A DNA stretch of 64,000 nt from Methylobacterium sp. CB376 (GCF_029714205.1 NZ_CP121648.1:2932001-2996000), one strand, 5' to 3'; shown: positions 17,669 through 26,475, counted from the first letter of the stretch. Numbers and translations are program-made. Notes: generated by a model from the letters alone, not told the origin.

Positions 17669-17682
17669 TGGCAGCGCTTCCA
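17669..17682. promoter_or_regulatory. LacI-family operator in the divergent ltnD / lacI-type region
   Basis: TGGCAGCGCTTCCA is a 14-base near-palindrome with the central CG pair characteristic of LacI-family operators; only one of seven paired positions mismatches. It lies between the divergent starts of ltnD (17526) and the regulator (17790), about 140 and 108 bases from them. An upstream CTGATCAG palindrome at 17649-17656 may be part of the same control region. Autoregulation is inferred. Confidence 0.75.
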
Positions 17683-17789
17683 ATCTGAAGCAGCGGCCCC
17701 CGCGCACGCGTTGAGCGAGCCCGGGACTCGTGACATCGTGCAACCGCGGCGGGGCGGCGGTCTCGGCCCCGTCCGCGAGGGGGGGCTGC

Positions 17790-18839
17790 ATGGAGGACCT
17801 GGACGGCCGGTGCGCGCTCGCGGGCGACCCGCCGGCGGCCCGCGAGGCGGTGGCGCGGCGCCCGGTGACGCTCGCGGACGTGGCCCGCGAGGCGCGGGTC
17901 GGCGAGAGCACGGTCTCGCGCGTGCTGCGCAGCCACGGGTCGTTCTCGGAGCGGACGCGCGCCCAAGTGGAGGCGGCCGTGGCGCGGCTCGGCTACGTGC
18001 CGAACCGGATCGCCGGGACGCTCGCCTCGACGGGCTCGCGCCTGATCGGCATCGTGATCCCGTCGCTCACCAACATCGTGTTCCCGGACGTGCTGCGCGG
18101 CGCCACCGGCGCCCTCGACGGGGAGGGATTCCAGTCGGTCATCGCCGTCACGGATTACGACGACGATCGCGAGGAGGCCCTGGTCGATTCCCTGCTGAGC
18201 TGGCGCCCGGCCGGCCTGCTGATCACGGGGTTGGAGCACAACCAGGGGACGGTAAGACGCCTCCACGCGAGCGGCGTGCGCGTGGCCGAACTCCTCGACC
18301 TCGACGGGCCGGGGCTCGACATCGTGGTCGGCTACTCGAACCGCGCCGCCGGCGAGGCCAGCGCCCGCTACCTGATGGCCCGCGGCTACCGGCGCATCGC
18401 CTATCTGGGCCACGACCTCGCCCGCGACCGGCGGGCCGGCAAGCGCTACGCGGGGTTCCGCGCGGCCCTGGCCGAGGCGGGGCTCGCGCTCCACGCGGAG
18501 GAGCGCATCACGGCCCCCTCCTCCGTCGAGGCCGGACGGCACGGGCTCTCGGCCCTGCTGGCGCGGGCGCCCGACTGCGACGCGGTCTACTTCTCGAACG
18601 ACGACATGGCGCTCGGGGGCTACTTCCACTGCCTCGCGGCCGGCATCACCGTGCCGGACCGGCTCGCCCTGTTCGGCTATAACGGGCTCGACGTGGGGCG
18701 GCTGATGCCCCAGCCGCTCACCACCATCCGCACCCCGCGCGTCGAGGCGGGCGCGACGGCGGCGCGCCTCCTCTGCACGGACGCGCCGGCCACCCGGGTC
18801 GATCTCGGCTTCGAGCTGATCGTGGGGGCGACCGCGTGA
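17790..18839 (+). CDS. LacI-family repressor of the threonate locus
   Basis: A 349-residue regulator. The helix-turn-helix VTLADVAREARVGESTVSRVLR at about residues 27-48 (split here by function) is followed by the hinge helix YVPNRIAGTLAS and a periplasmic-binding-protein-like effector domain with LIGIVIPSLTNIVFPDVLRG. ATG 17790 is preceded by a G-rich ribosome site; the open frame upstream adds nothing family-like. The first 25 residues before the HTH are an unconserved extension. It is divergent from ltnD-otnI-otnK and 13 bases ahead of otnC, so its ligand is probably an intermediate of four-carbon acid sugar breakdown. Confidence 0.9.
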   Translation: MEDLDGRCALAGDPPAAREAVARRPVTLADVAREARVGESTVSRVLRSHGSFSERTRAQVEAAVARLGYVPNRIAGTLASTGSRLIGIVIPSLTNIVFPDVLRGATGALDGEGFQSVIAVTDYDDDREEALVDSLLSWRPAGLLITGLEHNQGTVRRLHASGVRVAELLDLDGPGLDIVVGYSNRAAGEASARYLMARGYRRIAYLGHDLARDRRAGKRYAGFRAALAEAGLALHAEERITAPSSVEAGRHGLSALLARAPDCDAVYFSNDDMALGGYFHCLAAGITVPDRLALFGYNGLDVGRLMPQPLTTIRTPRVEAGATAARLLCTDAPATRVDLGFELIVGATA

Positions 18840-18852
18840 GCCGGGCCGCGCG

Positions 18853-19509
18853 ATGAGCGAGACCGCCCTGCGCGAGGCGATCTGCCGCTTCGGCCGCTCC
18901 CTGTTCGAGCGCGGCCTCACCCCGGGCTCCTCGGGCAACATCTCGGTGCGCCTCGACGACGGCGGCTGGCTGGTGACGCCGACCAACGCCTCCCTGGGCT
19001 TCCTCGACCCGGCGCGGATCTCGCGCCTCGACGGCGGCGGGCGGCTCCTCTCGGGCGATCCGCCCACCAAGGAGATCCCGCTGCACGGGGCGCTCTACGA
19101 CTCGCGCGCGGCGTCCCGCGCCATCGTGCACCTGCACTCGACCCACGCGGTGGCGGTCTCGATGCTGCCGGAGATCGATCCGCGCGCGGTGCTCCCGCCG
19201 CTCACCGCCTACTCGGTGATGCGGGCCGGCACGGTCGCCCTGGTCCCCTACTACCGCCCGGGCGACCCGGCGGTGGCCGACGCGATCCGGGGCCTCGCCG
19301 GGGCCTATTCCTCGGTCCTGCTCGCCAATCACGGGCCGGTCGTGGCGGGCGACACGCTCGAGGCCGCGGTCTTCGCCACCGAGGAACTGGAGGAGACGGC
19401 CAAGCTCTACCTCCTGCTGCGCAACCTCAATCCGCGCCACCTCACCCCGGCGCAGGTGCAGGACCTCGTCGCGCATTTCGGGCTGAGCCTGCCCGACCAC
19501 GACCATTGA
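18853..19509 (+). CDS. otnC: 3-oxo-tetronate 4-phosphate decarboxylase OtnC
   Basis: A 218-residue class II aldolase-family protein that decarboxylates 3-oxo-tetronate 4-phosphate to dihydroxyacetone phosphate. Markers are [22 protein letters not shown] in two parts, metal ligands in [12 protein letters not shown], the catalytic and metal region [11 protein letters not shown], and EELEETAKL. It directly follows the LacI gene with a 13-base gap and shares the locus with otnK and otnI, which separates it from L-fuculose-phosphate aldolases. The tail ends SLPDHDH. Confidence 0.91.
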   Translation: MSETALREAICRFGRSLFERGLTPGSSGNISVRLDDGGWLVTPTNASLGFLDPARISRLDGGGRLLSGDPPTKEIPLHGALYDSRAASRAIVHLHSTHAVAVSMLPEIDPRAVLPPLTAYSVMRAGTVALVPYYRPGDPAVADAIRGLAGAYSSVLLANHGPVVAGDTLEAAVFATEELEETAKLYLLLRNLNPRHLTPAQVQDLVAHFGLSLPDHDH

Positions 19510-19571
19510 GGCGCCGGCTTGATTTCCGGGCGCCGGCCGTGATCGGTGGGGGTCCCACGCAGCGAGAGCCC

Positions 19572-20282
19572 ATGACCGAGCCCCTGACGCCCCGCGACCG
19601 GCTGATCGTCGCCCTCGACATGGCGAGCCGCGACGAGGCCGAGCGCCTGATCGACCGCATCGGCGACGCCGCCGCCTTCTACAAGATCGGCTACCGGCTC
19701 GGCTACGCGGGCGGGCTCGCCCTGGCCGAGCGGCTCGCCGCCTCCGGCGTCAAGGTCTTCCTGGACCTGAAGCTCCACGACATCGGCAACACCGTCGAGG
19801 AGGGCGTGCAGTCGCTGGCGCGCCTCGGCGCCCACCTGCTCACCGTCCACGCCTACCCGCAGACGATGCGGGCGGCGCGGCGCGGGAGGGACTCGGTGCC
19901 CGGGAGCGCGCTCAGGCTCCTCGCCGTCACGGTGCTCACCTCCTACGACGATGCCGACCTGCGCGAGGCCGGCTACGCCGGCGGCGTAGCCGACCTCGTG
20001 GCGTCCCGCGCGGCCGCCGCCCGCGACATCGGCATCGACGGGATCGTCTGCGCGGCGACCGAGGCCGCCGCCGTGCGGGCGGTGATCGGGCCGGACCGCC
20101 TGATCGTCACCCCCGGCATCCGCCCGGCGGGCGCCGCGAGCGGCGACCAGAAGCGCGTCGTGACGCCGGCCGCCGCCATCCGGGCCGGGGCCGACCACCT
20201 CGTGGTCGGCCGGCCGATCACCGAGGCCGCCGATCCGCGCGCGGCGGCGCGGAGCATCGTTTCCGAGATCGCCGAGGCGTGA
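19572..20282 (+). CDS. pyrF: Orotidine 5'-phosphate decarboxylase
   Basis: A 236-residue TIM-barrel enzyme for the last step of UMP synthesis. The active-site phrase [17 protein letters not shown] is complete, with the paired Asp and Lys residues, and the phosphate-binding region reads TPGIRPAG and [17 protein letters not shown] 19572 begins [17 protein letters not shown]. It stands 62 bases after otnC and 14 bases before the DUF1330 gene. Confidence 0.96.
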   Translation: MTEPLTPRDRLIVALDMASRDEAERLIDRIGDAAAFYKIGYRLGYAGGLALAERLAASGVKVFLDLKLHDIGNTVEEGVQSLARLGAHLLTVHAYPQTMRAARRGRDSVPGSALRLLAVTVLTSYDDADLREAGYAGGVADLVASRAAAARDIGIDGIVCAATEAAAVRAVIGPDRLIVTPGIRPAGAASGDQKRVVTPAAAIRAGADHLVVGRPITEAADPRAAARSIVSEIAEA

Positions 20283-20296
20283 GCAGGGAGAGTCGA

Positions 20297-20641
20297 ATGC
20301 CGAGAGGGTACTGGATCGCCCGGGTCGATGTGCACGACGAGGACGCCTACAAGAACTACGTCGCGGCCAACGGCGCGGCTTTCGCCAAGTTCGGCGGGCG
20401 GTTCCTCGTCCGCGGCGGCGCGTTCGAGGCGGTGAGCGGCACGAGCCGCAAGCGCAACGTCGTGCTGGAATTTCCGAGCTACGCCGACGCCCTGGCCTGC
20501 TGGAACTCGCCCGAGTACCAGGAAGCGCGGGCCAAGCAGCAGGGCGGCGCGGAGATCGACCTCGTCGTCATCGAGGGCTACGACGGGCCGCAGCCGACCC
20601 TGTCGGCGCCGCCGCAACCGGACAACCCGGCCTCCGAGTGA
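20297..20641 (+). CDS. DUF1330 family protein
   Basis: A 114-residue ferredoxin-fold protein of unknown biochemical role. It begins MPRGYWIARVDVHDEDAYKN, followed by FGGRFLVRGG and NVVLEFPSYADALACWNSPEYQ, all typical of DUF1330. AGGGAGA lies just upstream of ATG 20297. It is found directly after pyrF in related bacteria and is probably co-transcribed. Its TGA stop at 20639-20641 is the first three bases of an interspersed hairpin element. Confidence 0.9.
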   Translation: MPRGYWIARVDVHDEDAYKNYVAANGAAFAKFGGRFLVRGGAFEAVSGTSRKRNVVLEFPSYADALACWNSPEYQEARAKQQGGAEIDLVVIEGYDGPQPTLSAPPQPDNPASE

Positions 20642-20743
20642 TCCGGGATCCGCGTGATCGAAGCGGATCGCGGCTCACGAGCCCGCGCGGCGCCTGAGCG
20701 ACGCCGCCATCCGCATGGCCGAAATCGGAGATGGCGAAGCCAT
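20639..20743 (+). repeat. Stop-codon hairpin element, copy 1
   Basis: First of three related elements. The arm TGATCCGGGATCCGC begins at the DUF1330 TGA codon and pairs, with two mismatches, with GCGGATCGCGGCTCA ending at 20677. The conserved tail CGAGCCCGCGCGGCGCCTGA follows. The outer part (to about 20743) is diverged from copies 2 and 3. Orientation relative to its gene is the same in all copies. Confidence 0.85.
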
Positions 20744-20808
20744 CAACCGGAGGTCGGACGAGGCGGCGGAACCCCGCGCGGCGCGCCGCCGCGCGGGGCT
20801 GCTGGCCG

Positions 20809-22023
20809 TCAGGCCGCCATCGCGGCCTTGAGGTTCTCGTCGATCTTGTCGAGGAAGCCGGTCGTCGAGAGCCAGCGCTGATCGGCGCCGACGAGCAGCG
20901 CGAGATCCTTCGTCATGTGGCCGGCCTCGACGGTGTCGACGCAGACCGTCTCGAGCGTGGCGGCGAACTTCGCCAGCTCCGCGTTGTCGTCGAGCTTGGC
21001 GCGATGGGAGAGGCCGCGGGTCCAGGCGAAGATCGAGGCGATCGAGTTCGTCGAGGTCTCCTTGCCCTTCTGGTGCTCGCGGTAGTGGCGCGTCACGGTG
21101 CCGTGGGCGGCCTCGGCCTCGACGGTCCGGCCGTCCGGCGTCAGCAGCACCGAGGTCATCAGGCCGAGCGAGCCGAAGCCCTGCGCCACGGTGTCCGACT
21201 GCACGTCGCCGTCGTAGTTCTTGCAGGCCCACACGTAGCCGCCCGACCACTTCAGGGCCGACGCCACCATGTCGTCGATCAGCCGGTGCTCGTAGGTGAT
21301 GCCGGCCGCGTCGAACTTCGCCTTGAACTCGTTCTGATAGACCTCCTCGAAGATATCCTTGAAGCGGCCGTCATAGGCCTTCAGGATGGTGTTCTTGGTC
21401 GAGAGGTAGACCGGGAACTTGCGGGCGAGCCCGTAATTCATCGAGGCGCGGGCGAAGTCGCGGATCGAGTCGTCGAGGTTGTACATCGACAGGGCGACGC
21501 CGGCGCCCGGGAACTTGAAGACCTCGCGCTCGATGACGGTGCCGTCCTCGCCCTCGAACTTGATGGTGAGCCGGCCCTTGCCCGGAACCTTGAAGTCGGT
21601 GGCGCGGTACTGGTCGCCGTAGGCGTGGCGGCCGACGACGATCGGCTGCGTCCAGCCCGGCACGAGGCGCGGCACGTTCCGGCAGATGATCGGCTCGCGG
21701 AAGATCACGCCGCCCAGGATGTTGCGGATCGTGCCGTTCGGCGACTTCCACATTTCCTTGAGGTTGAACTCCTTCACCCGCGCCTCGTCGGGCGTGATAG
21801 TGGCGCACTTCACGCCGACGCCGTGCCGCTTGATCGCCTCGGCCGCCTCGATGGTCACCCGGTCGTTCGTGGCATCGCGATGCTCGATCCCGAGATCGTA
21901 GTACTCCAGAGGGATATCGAGATAGGGATGGATCAACTTGTCCTTGATGTTCTGCCAGATGATCCGTGTCATCTCGTCCCCGTCGAGCTCCACGACGGGA
22001 TTCGTCACCTTGATCTTCGCCAT
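20809..22023 (-). CDS. icd: NADP-dependent isocitrate dehydrogenase
   Basis: A 404-residue enzyme of the citric acid cycle that oxidises isocitrate to 2-oxoglutarate. It is of the eukaryote-like class (type II), starting [20 protein letters not shown]. Substrate-binding motifs are [13 protein letters not shown] and [35 protein letters not shown] and [14 protein letters not shown] mark the cofactor side. Length and sequence match Rhizobiales icd. It stands alone, facing DUF1330 tail to tail, divergent from trmJ. Confidence 0.96.
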   Translation of the reverse strand: MAKIKVTNPVVELDGDEMTRIIWQNIKDKLIHPYLDIPLEYYDLGIEHRDATNDRVTIEAAEAIKRHGVGVKCATITPDEARVKEFNLKEMWKSPNGTIRNILGGVIFREPIICRNVPRLVPGWTQPIVVGRHAYGDQYRATDFKVPGKGRLTIKFEGEDGTVIEREVFKFPGAGVALSMYNLDDSIRDFARASMNYGLARKFPVYLSTKNTILKAYDGRFKDIFEEVYQNEFKAKFDAAGITYEHRLIDDMVASALKWSGGYVWACKNYDGDVQSDTVAQGFGSLGLMTSVLLTPDGRTVEAEAAHGTVTRHYREHQKGKETSTNSIASIFAWTRGLSHRAKLDDNAELAKFAATLETVCVDTVEAGHMTKDLALLVGADQRWLSTTGFLDKIDENLKAAMAA

Positions 22024-22163
22024 GATCGACCAGCCTTCCCTATGCGGCGAGCGTGCCCGCTGTTGCAGCGGATGATGTCCGCCGGCAAGGACCGGGCCGT
22101 CGCGCGGTCATAGCGCGCTGCAGCATCACGGGGAAGCCGGGCGGCGCCGGCAATCGCCCACAG

Positions 22164-22192
22164 AAAAAGGCCCCGGCGCGGTCGCCGGGGCC
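22164..22192 (-). terminator. Intrinsic terminator with no gene in front of it
   Basis: GGCCCCGGCG (22169-22178) and CGCCGGGGCC (22183-22192) form a perfect ten-pair stem with a four-base loop, and on the minus strand five Ts follow (22168-22164). It lies 140 bases upstream of icd. The gene to its right, trmJ, is on the other strand, so it can only end a transcript that starts between 22193 and 22300, or act as an attenuator in the icd leader. The rest of the 277-base spacer shows no other signal. Confidence 0.78.
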
Positions 22193-22300
22193 GAGGAGGT
22201 CTCATCGGGAAACGCGCCCGGAGCCGCGCGGTTCCCATGCGGGCTGGCCCGCCGGCGCGCCCGCGCCTAGAAGCGCCGGACAATCCGGAACCGCCTCCCC

Positions 22301-23053
22301 ATGTTCGAGCACCCGCCCCGCCCCGCCGTCATCCTGGTCGAGCCGCAGCTCGCCGAGAATATCGGCATGACCGCCCGCGCGATGGCGAATTTCGGCCTCT
22401 CGGAGCTGCGCCTCGTCGCGCCGAAGGGCGGCTGGCCGAAGAAGGGCGTGCGCGAGACGGCCTCGGGCGCCACCCACGTCCTCGACGGGGCGACCATCCA
22501 CGCCACGGTCGCGGAGGCGATCGGCGACCTCCATCACGTGCTCGCCACCACGGCGCGAGAGCGCGGGCAGATGAAGCGGGTCATGGGACCCGACGAGGCG
22601 ATGGGGAGCGTGGTGGCGCGGCAGGCGGCCGGCGAGCGGGTCGGCATCCTGTTCGGGCGCGAGCGGGTCGGCCTGTCGAACGACGAAGTCTCGCTGGCGG
22701 ACGCGATCGTGACCTTCCCGGTCGACCCGCGGCACGCCTCCCTCAACCTCGCCCAGAGCGTGCTCCTCGTCGCCTACGAGTGGCGGCGCGCGTCCGGCCT
22801 CGCCACCCTGCCCTTCGACGGCGAGATGCGCTCGCCGCCGGCCCCCCGGGAGGCGCTGCTGTCGCTGTTCGAGAGCCTGGAGGGGGCCCTCGACGCGGTC
22901 GGCTACTTTCCGCCCGAGAAGCGGGGCGGGATGGTGCGCAACCTGCGCGACATTCTCCACCGCATGGCGATGACCGAGCAGGACCTGCGCAGCCTGCACG
23001 GCGCCCTCCGGGCGCTGACCCGGCGCGCCCCGGCCGAGCGGGAGCCGGATTAG
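22301..23053 (+). CDS. trmJ: tRNA/rRNA methyltransferase of the TrmJ type
   Basis: A 250-residue SPOUT methyltransferase. It begins MFEHPPRPAVILVEPQLAEN with the motif ENIGMTARAMANFG, then GILFGRERVGLSNDEV and SLNLAQSVLLVAYEW, the three conserved SPOUT motifs that form the knotted SAM site. TrmJ makes 2'-O-methylation at position 32 of tRNA. A C-terminal tail resembles the TrmJ extension. The TAG stop at 23051-23053 is part of a repeat element. Confidence 0.9.
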   Translation: MFEHPPRPAVILVEPQLAENIGMTARAMANFGLSELRLVAPKGGWPKKGVRETASGATHVLDGATIHATVAEAIGDLHHVLATTARERGQMKRVMGPDEAMGSVVARQAAGERVGILFGRERVGLSNDEVSLADAIVTFPVDPRHASLNLAQSVLLVAYEWRRASGLATLPFDGEMRSPPAPREALLSLFESLEGALDAVGYFPPEKRGGMVRNLRDILHRMAMTEQDLRSLHGALRALTRRAPAEREPD

Positions 23054-23155
23054 AGCATTTTCCGACGAAGTGGATGCCGGTTCGTCGCAGAACATGCGGC
23101 AAGATCAAAGACCTAGAGCAGCACCCGATTGCAACGTGATCGGGTGCTGCTCTAG
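23051..23155. repeat. TAGAGC element between convergent genes, copy 1
   Basis: The element starts TAGAGCATTTTCCGACGAAG at the trmJ stop and ends in a perfect 17-pair hairpin (arms 23113-23129 and 23139-23155, nine-base loop; arm CTAGAGCAGCACCCGAT). The TAG stop of the convergent sulfhydrylase gene is inside the right arm. Both genes therefore take their stop codon from the element. The hairpin probably ends transcription from both sides, although no long T-run follows. Confidence 0.88.
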
Positions 23156-24447
23156 GGCAGTTTCGCCAAGGATTGCTCGACGTCGGCGATCAGGTCCTCG
23201 ATGCTCTCCAGCCCGATCGACAGGCGCACCGTCTCGGGTCCCACGCAGGCCGCCGCCTTCTCGTCCTGGCGCAGCTGCCGGTGCGTGGTGGTGGCCGGGT
23301 GGATCGCCAGCGACTTGATCTCCCCGATATTGACGAGGTGGGAGATCAGGTCGAGGCCGCTGATGAAGGCGAGCGCCGCGGGCTCGCCGCCCTTCAGCGC
23401 GAAGGTGAAGATCGCGCCGGCGCCCTGGGGCACGTAGCGGTTCGCCACCGCCTCGCCGGCCTGGCCCGGAAGCGAGGGATAGCTCACCCAGGCGACCTTC
23501 GGATGCGCCTTGAGGCGGGCGGCCACGGCCCGCGCGTTGGCGCAGTGGCGCTCCATGCGCAGCGGCAGCGTCTCGATCCCTGTCAGGGTCAGGAAGGCGT
23601 TCATCGGCGAGAGGCCGGGGCCGAGGTCGCGCAGGCCGAACAGCCGGCAGGCCGTCGCGAAGGCGGTCTCGGGGAAGCGCTCCGACACGACGAGCCCGTC
23701 GTAATCGGGCCAGGGCTCGTTGATCAGGTTGTAGCGGCCGGTGGCGCGCCAGTCGAAGCGGCCCGCGTCGCAGACGATGCCGCCGATCACCGTGCCGGAC
23801 CCGGACAGGAACTTCGACGTCGAGTGCACGACGATGTCGGCCCCGTGCTCGATCGGCCGGATCAGGGCGGGCGAGGCGAGGGTGTTGTCGACGATGAGCG
23901 GCAGCCCGTGCCGGCGCGCCACCGCGGCCACGCCCGCGACGTCGACGACGGTGCCGCAGGGATTGACGATCGACTCGCAGATGATCGCCCGGGTCCGGTC
24001 CGTGATGGCGCGCTCGAAATCCTCGGGGGTCAGCCCGCGGCTGAATTGCGGGGTGAGGGCGTAGCGGGTCTCCAGGCGGCGCATCAGGCCGAGCGAGCCG
24101 CCGAACAGCCGCGCGGAGGCCACGTAGGAATCCCCGGCCTGCAGCAGCGTCAGCAGCACGAGGAGCATGGCGGCCTGGCCGGAGCCCACCGCCACCGCCG
24201 CCTTGGCGCCTTCGAGGGAGGCGACGCGCCGCTCCAGGGCCGCGACGGTCGGGTTCGAGCCGCGCGAATAGGAGAACCCCGTCGCCCGCATGGCGAAGAT
24301 GTCGGCCGCCTGCTCGTTCGACTCGAAGACGAAGCCGTTGGTGAGGTAGATCGGCTGCGCGCGCGCGCCGGTCGCCGGGTCGGGGGCCGCCCCGCCATGG
24401 ACGGCGCGGGTGGCGAAGGCGAGGGACGCGGGGTCGAGGGGCGGCAT
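23152..24447 (-). CDS. O-acetyl/O-succinylhomoserine sulfhydrylase (first paralogue)
   Basis: A 431-residue PLP enzyme of the Cys/Met metabolism family, which makes homocysteine from an acylhomoserine and sulfide. Visible are AVHGGAAPDPATGARAQPIY, FSYSRGSNPTVAALERR, VAVGSGQAAM, the PLP Lys in VVHSTSKFLSGSG, and the Arg region RLSIGLESIEDLIADV. It resembles the long OAH-type enzymes more than MetZ. The neighbour upstream is a receiver protein 16 bases away. A second paralogue sits at 25137-26417; which one uses which acylhomoserine cannot be told by eye. Confidence 0.88.
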   Translation of the reverse strand: MPPLDPASLAFATRAVHGGAAPDPATGARAQPIYLTNGFVFESNEQAADIFAMRATGFSYSRGSNPTVAALERRVASLEGAKAAVAVGSGQAAMLLVLLTLLQAGDSYVASARLFGGSLGLMRRLETRYALTPQFSRGLTPEDFERAITDRTRAIICESIVNPCGTVVDVAGVAAVARRHGLPLIVDNTLASPALIRPIEHGADIVVHSTSKFLSGSGTVIGGIVCDAGRFDWRATGRYNLINEPWPDYDGLVVSERFPETAFATACRLFGLRDLGPGLSPMNAFLTLTGIETLPLRMERHCANARAVAARLKAHPKVAWVSYPSLPGQAGEAVANRYVPQGAGAIFTFALKGGEPAALAFISGLDLISHLVNIGEIKSLAIHPATTTHRQLRQDEKAAACVGPETVRLSIGLESIEDLIADVEQSLAKLP

Positions 24448-24463
24448 CGCGGCGGTCCGGGGA

Positions 24464-24871
24464 TCAGGCGGCGCGCCGCACGCAATCGTGCAGCGCCTGG
24501 ACGAGGTTGCAGGGCGCGTAGGGTTTCGGGATGAAGCGGGCGCCGTCCGGCATGTCGTGCGGCCCCGGCGTGCCCATGCCGGAGACGACGAGCACCGGGA
24601 TCCAGGGCCAGCGCCGCGCCACCAGCCGGGCCAGCGCGAGCCCGTCGATCGAGCCCAGCGGCATGTCGACGTCGGTCATCAGCGCGTCGACCTCCTGGGC
24701 GCTCTCCAGCACCTGCAGGGCCTTGTCGGCGTGGGGCGCCTCGACGACCTGGAACCCCGCCTCCGCCAGCGTGTCGGCGGCCTCCATCAGCAGCAGCCCG
24801 TCATCCTCCACCAGGAGGATGACGGGGGGCTCCGGGGCGGCGCAGTCCGGCGGGTTCGGGCTCACTGTCAT
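24464..24871 (-). CDS. Stand-alone receiver (response regulator) protein
   Basis: A 135-residue CheY-like protein with no output domain. The acidic pocket is Glu22-Asp23-Asp24 in VEDDGLLL, the phosphoacceptor is Asp67 in MTDVDMP, and the conserved Lys is in FIPKPYAPCN. A 17-residue Pro-rich start precedes the domain. TTG 24880 is an alternative start nine bases upstream. It ends 16 bases before a sulfhydrylase gene in the same direction, so the two are likely one operon. No partner kinase is in the window. Confidence 0.9.
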   Translation of the reverse strand: MTVSPNPPDCAAPEPPVILLVEDDGLLLMEAADTLAEAGFQVVEAPHADKALQVLESAQEVDALMTDVDMPLGSIDGLALARLVARRWPWIPVLVVSGMGTPGPHDMPDGARFIPKPYAPCNLVQALHDCVRRAA

Positions 24872-24886
24872 GGGCGGCAACGGCTG

Positions 24887-24932
24887 AGGGGATGGCTGGT
24901 TGCTGCCTATGGGCAGCCATCCCCTGGGTCAA
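24887..24932 (-). promoter_or_regulatory. Promoter with a 12-bp dyad in front of the receiver gene
   Basis: On the minus strand TTGACC (24932-24927) is followed after 16 bases by ATAGGC (24910-24905). Arms AGGGGATGGCTG (24887-24898) and CAGCCATCCCCT (24914-24925) are perfectly complementary and flank the -10. A second possible pairing, GCTGCC with GGCAGC, overlaps the dyad. This layout suits a repressor site over the promoter. Confidence 0.6.
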
Positions 24933-25034
24933 GCGCGGCCGGACCGATCGCCCGACGCCCGCGCCGCCCGTCATCCGGTTGATCTCTTCGCGATGCGGAT
25001 GTCGGCCCCGCTCACGCGCCGCACAGGCTTTTTA

Positions 25035-25139
25035 TCCCAAATCCGCATGATCCCTTCGGGATGGCGGCTTTGGGCTTCGCTCAAGCGCCGCGCGGGCTCG
25101 TGAGACGGGATCCGCTTCGATCGCGCGGATCCCGTCTCA
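25035..25139 (-). repeat. Stop-codon hairpin element, copy 2
   Basis: On the minus strand the arm TGAGACGGGATCCGC starts at the stop codon of the sulfhydrylase (25139) and pairs perfectly over 15 bases with 25101-25115; a nine-base loop lies between. The tail continues CGAGCCCGCGCGGCGCTTGA and ends in a small ATCCCGAAGGGAT hairpin. A partial, diverged second copy of the outer part is seen at about 24975-25030. Confidence 0.88.
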
Positions 25140-26417
25140 GCCGGCGAGGGCCTGGTCGAGATCCGCGATCAGGTCGGCCGGGTCCTCGATGCCGACGGAG
25201 AGGCGCACCACCTCCGGCCCGGCCCCGGCCCGGACCTTCTGCTCGTCGCTGAGCTGGCGGTGCGTGGTCGAGGCCGGATGGATCACGAGCGAGCGCGTGT
25301 CCCCGATATTGGCGAGGTGCGAGAACAGCTTGAGGTTCGACACGAGCCTCACGCCGGCCTCGTAGCCGCCCTTCAGGCCGAAGGTGAAGACGGCGCCGGC
25401 CCCGAGCGGGCAGTAGCGCTTGTGCAGGGCGTGGTAGCGGTCGCTCTCCAGGCCCGGATAGCTGACCCAGGACACGAGCGGGTGCCCCGCCAGGTGCTGG
25501 GCCACCACGCGGGCATTGTCCGAGTGGCGCTGCATGCGCAGCGGCAGGGTCTCGATGCCGTTGAGGATCAGGAAGGCGTTGAAGGGCGAGAGGGCCGGCC
25601 CGAGGTCGCGCAGGCCCAGCACCCGCACCGCGATGGCGAAGCCGAAATTGCCGAAGGTCTCCGACAGGACCATGCCGCCGTATTCGGGCCGCGGCTTCGA
25701 GAGCATCGGGTAGCGGTCGTCGCCCGCCCAGGAGAAGCTGCCGCCGTCCACGATCACGCCGCCGATCGAGTTGCCGTGGCCGCCGAGGAACTTCGTGGCG
25801 GAATGGACCACGATGTCGGCGCCGTGCTCGAAGGGCCGGATCAGGTACGGGGTCGCCATCGTGTTGTCGACGATGAACGGGATGTTGTGGCGCTTGGCGA
25901 CGGCCGCGACGGCCGCGAGATCGGTGATCACGCCGCCCGGATTGGCGATCGATTCCACGAAGATCGCCTTGGTGCGCGGCGTCACGGCGGCCTCGAACGA
26001 GGCCGGATCGTCCGTGTCGGCCCAGACCACGTTCCAGCCGAAGTTCTTGTAGGAATGGTTGAACTGGTTGATCGAGCCGCCGTAGAGCTTGTTGGCGGCG
26101 ATGAACTCGTCGCCCGGCTGCAGCAGGGCGTGCATCACCAGGAACTCGGCGGCGTGGCCGGAGGCGACCGCGAGGGCGGCGGTGCCGCCCTCCAGGGCGG
26201 CGACCCGCTCCTCCAGAACCGCGTTCGTCGGGTTGCCGATGCGGGAGTAGATGTTGCCGAAGGCCTGAAGCCCGAACAGCGAGGCGGCGTGGTCGACGTC
26301 GTCGAACACGAAGGACGTCGTCTGGTAGATCGGCGTCGCGCGCGCGCCCGTCGCGGCGTCCGGCGCCGCCCCGGCATGGATGGCGAGGGTGTTGAAACCG
26401 GGCAGGCGGTCGGTCAT
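25137..26417 (-). CDS. metY: O-acetylhomoserine sulfhydrylase (MetY type, second paralogue)
   Basis: A 426-residue PLP enzyme forming homocysteine from O-acetylhomoserine and sulfide. Motifs: [80 protein letters not shown], the Lys in [13 protein letters not shown] and [35 protein letters not shown] is the hallmark of the OAH sulfhydrylase class. It has its own promoter and ends on the TGA of the hairpin element. Paralogue of the gene at 23152. Confidence 0.93.
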   Translation of the reverse strand: MTDRLPGFNTLAIHAGAAPDAATGARATPIYQTTSFVFDDVDHAASLFGLQAFGNIYSRIGNPTNAVLEERVAALEGGTAALAVASGHAAEFLVMHALLQPGDEFIAANKLYGGSINQFNHSYKNFGWNVVWADTDDPASFEAAVTPRTKAIFVESIANPGGVITDLAAVAAVAKRHNIPFIVDNTMATPYLIRPFEHGADIVVHSATKFLGGHGNSIGGVIVDGGSFSWAGDDRYPMLSKPRPEYGGMVLSETFGNFGFAIAVRVLGLRDLGPALSPFNAFLILNGIETLPLRMQRHSDNARVVAQHLAGHPLVSWVSYPGLESDRYHALHKRYCPLGAGAVFTFGLKGGYEAGVRLVSNLKLFSHLANIGDTRSLVIHPASTTHRQLSDEQKVRAGAGPEVVRLSVGIEDPADLIADLDQALAG

Positions 26418-26446
26418 GGGGCGGCTCCTCGGCGGGAATGCCCGTG

Positions 26447-26475
26447 CTCTAGGGTGCGGGCGCGGCGGGGGTCAA
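26447..26475 (-). promoter_or_regulatory. Promoter of metY
   Basis: Reading the minus strand, TTGACC (26475-26470), 17 bases, CTAGAG (26452-26447). The start codon is 30 bases further at 26417 with GAGGAG before it. The -35 box overlaps the end of the 26-bp tandem repeat. No SAM-II-type riboswitch was recognised in the short leader. Confidence 0.6.
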
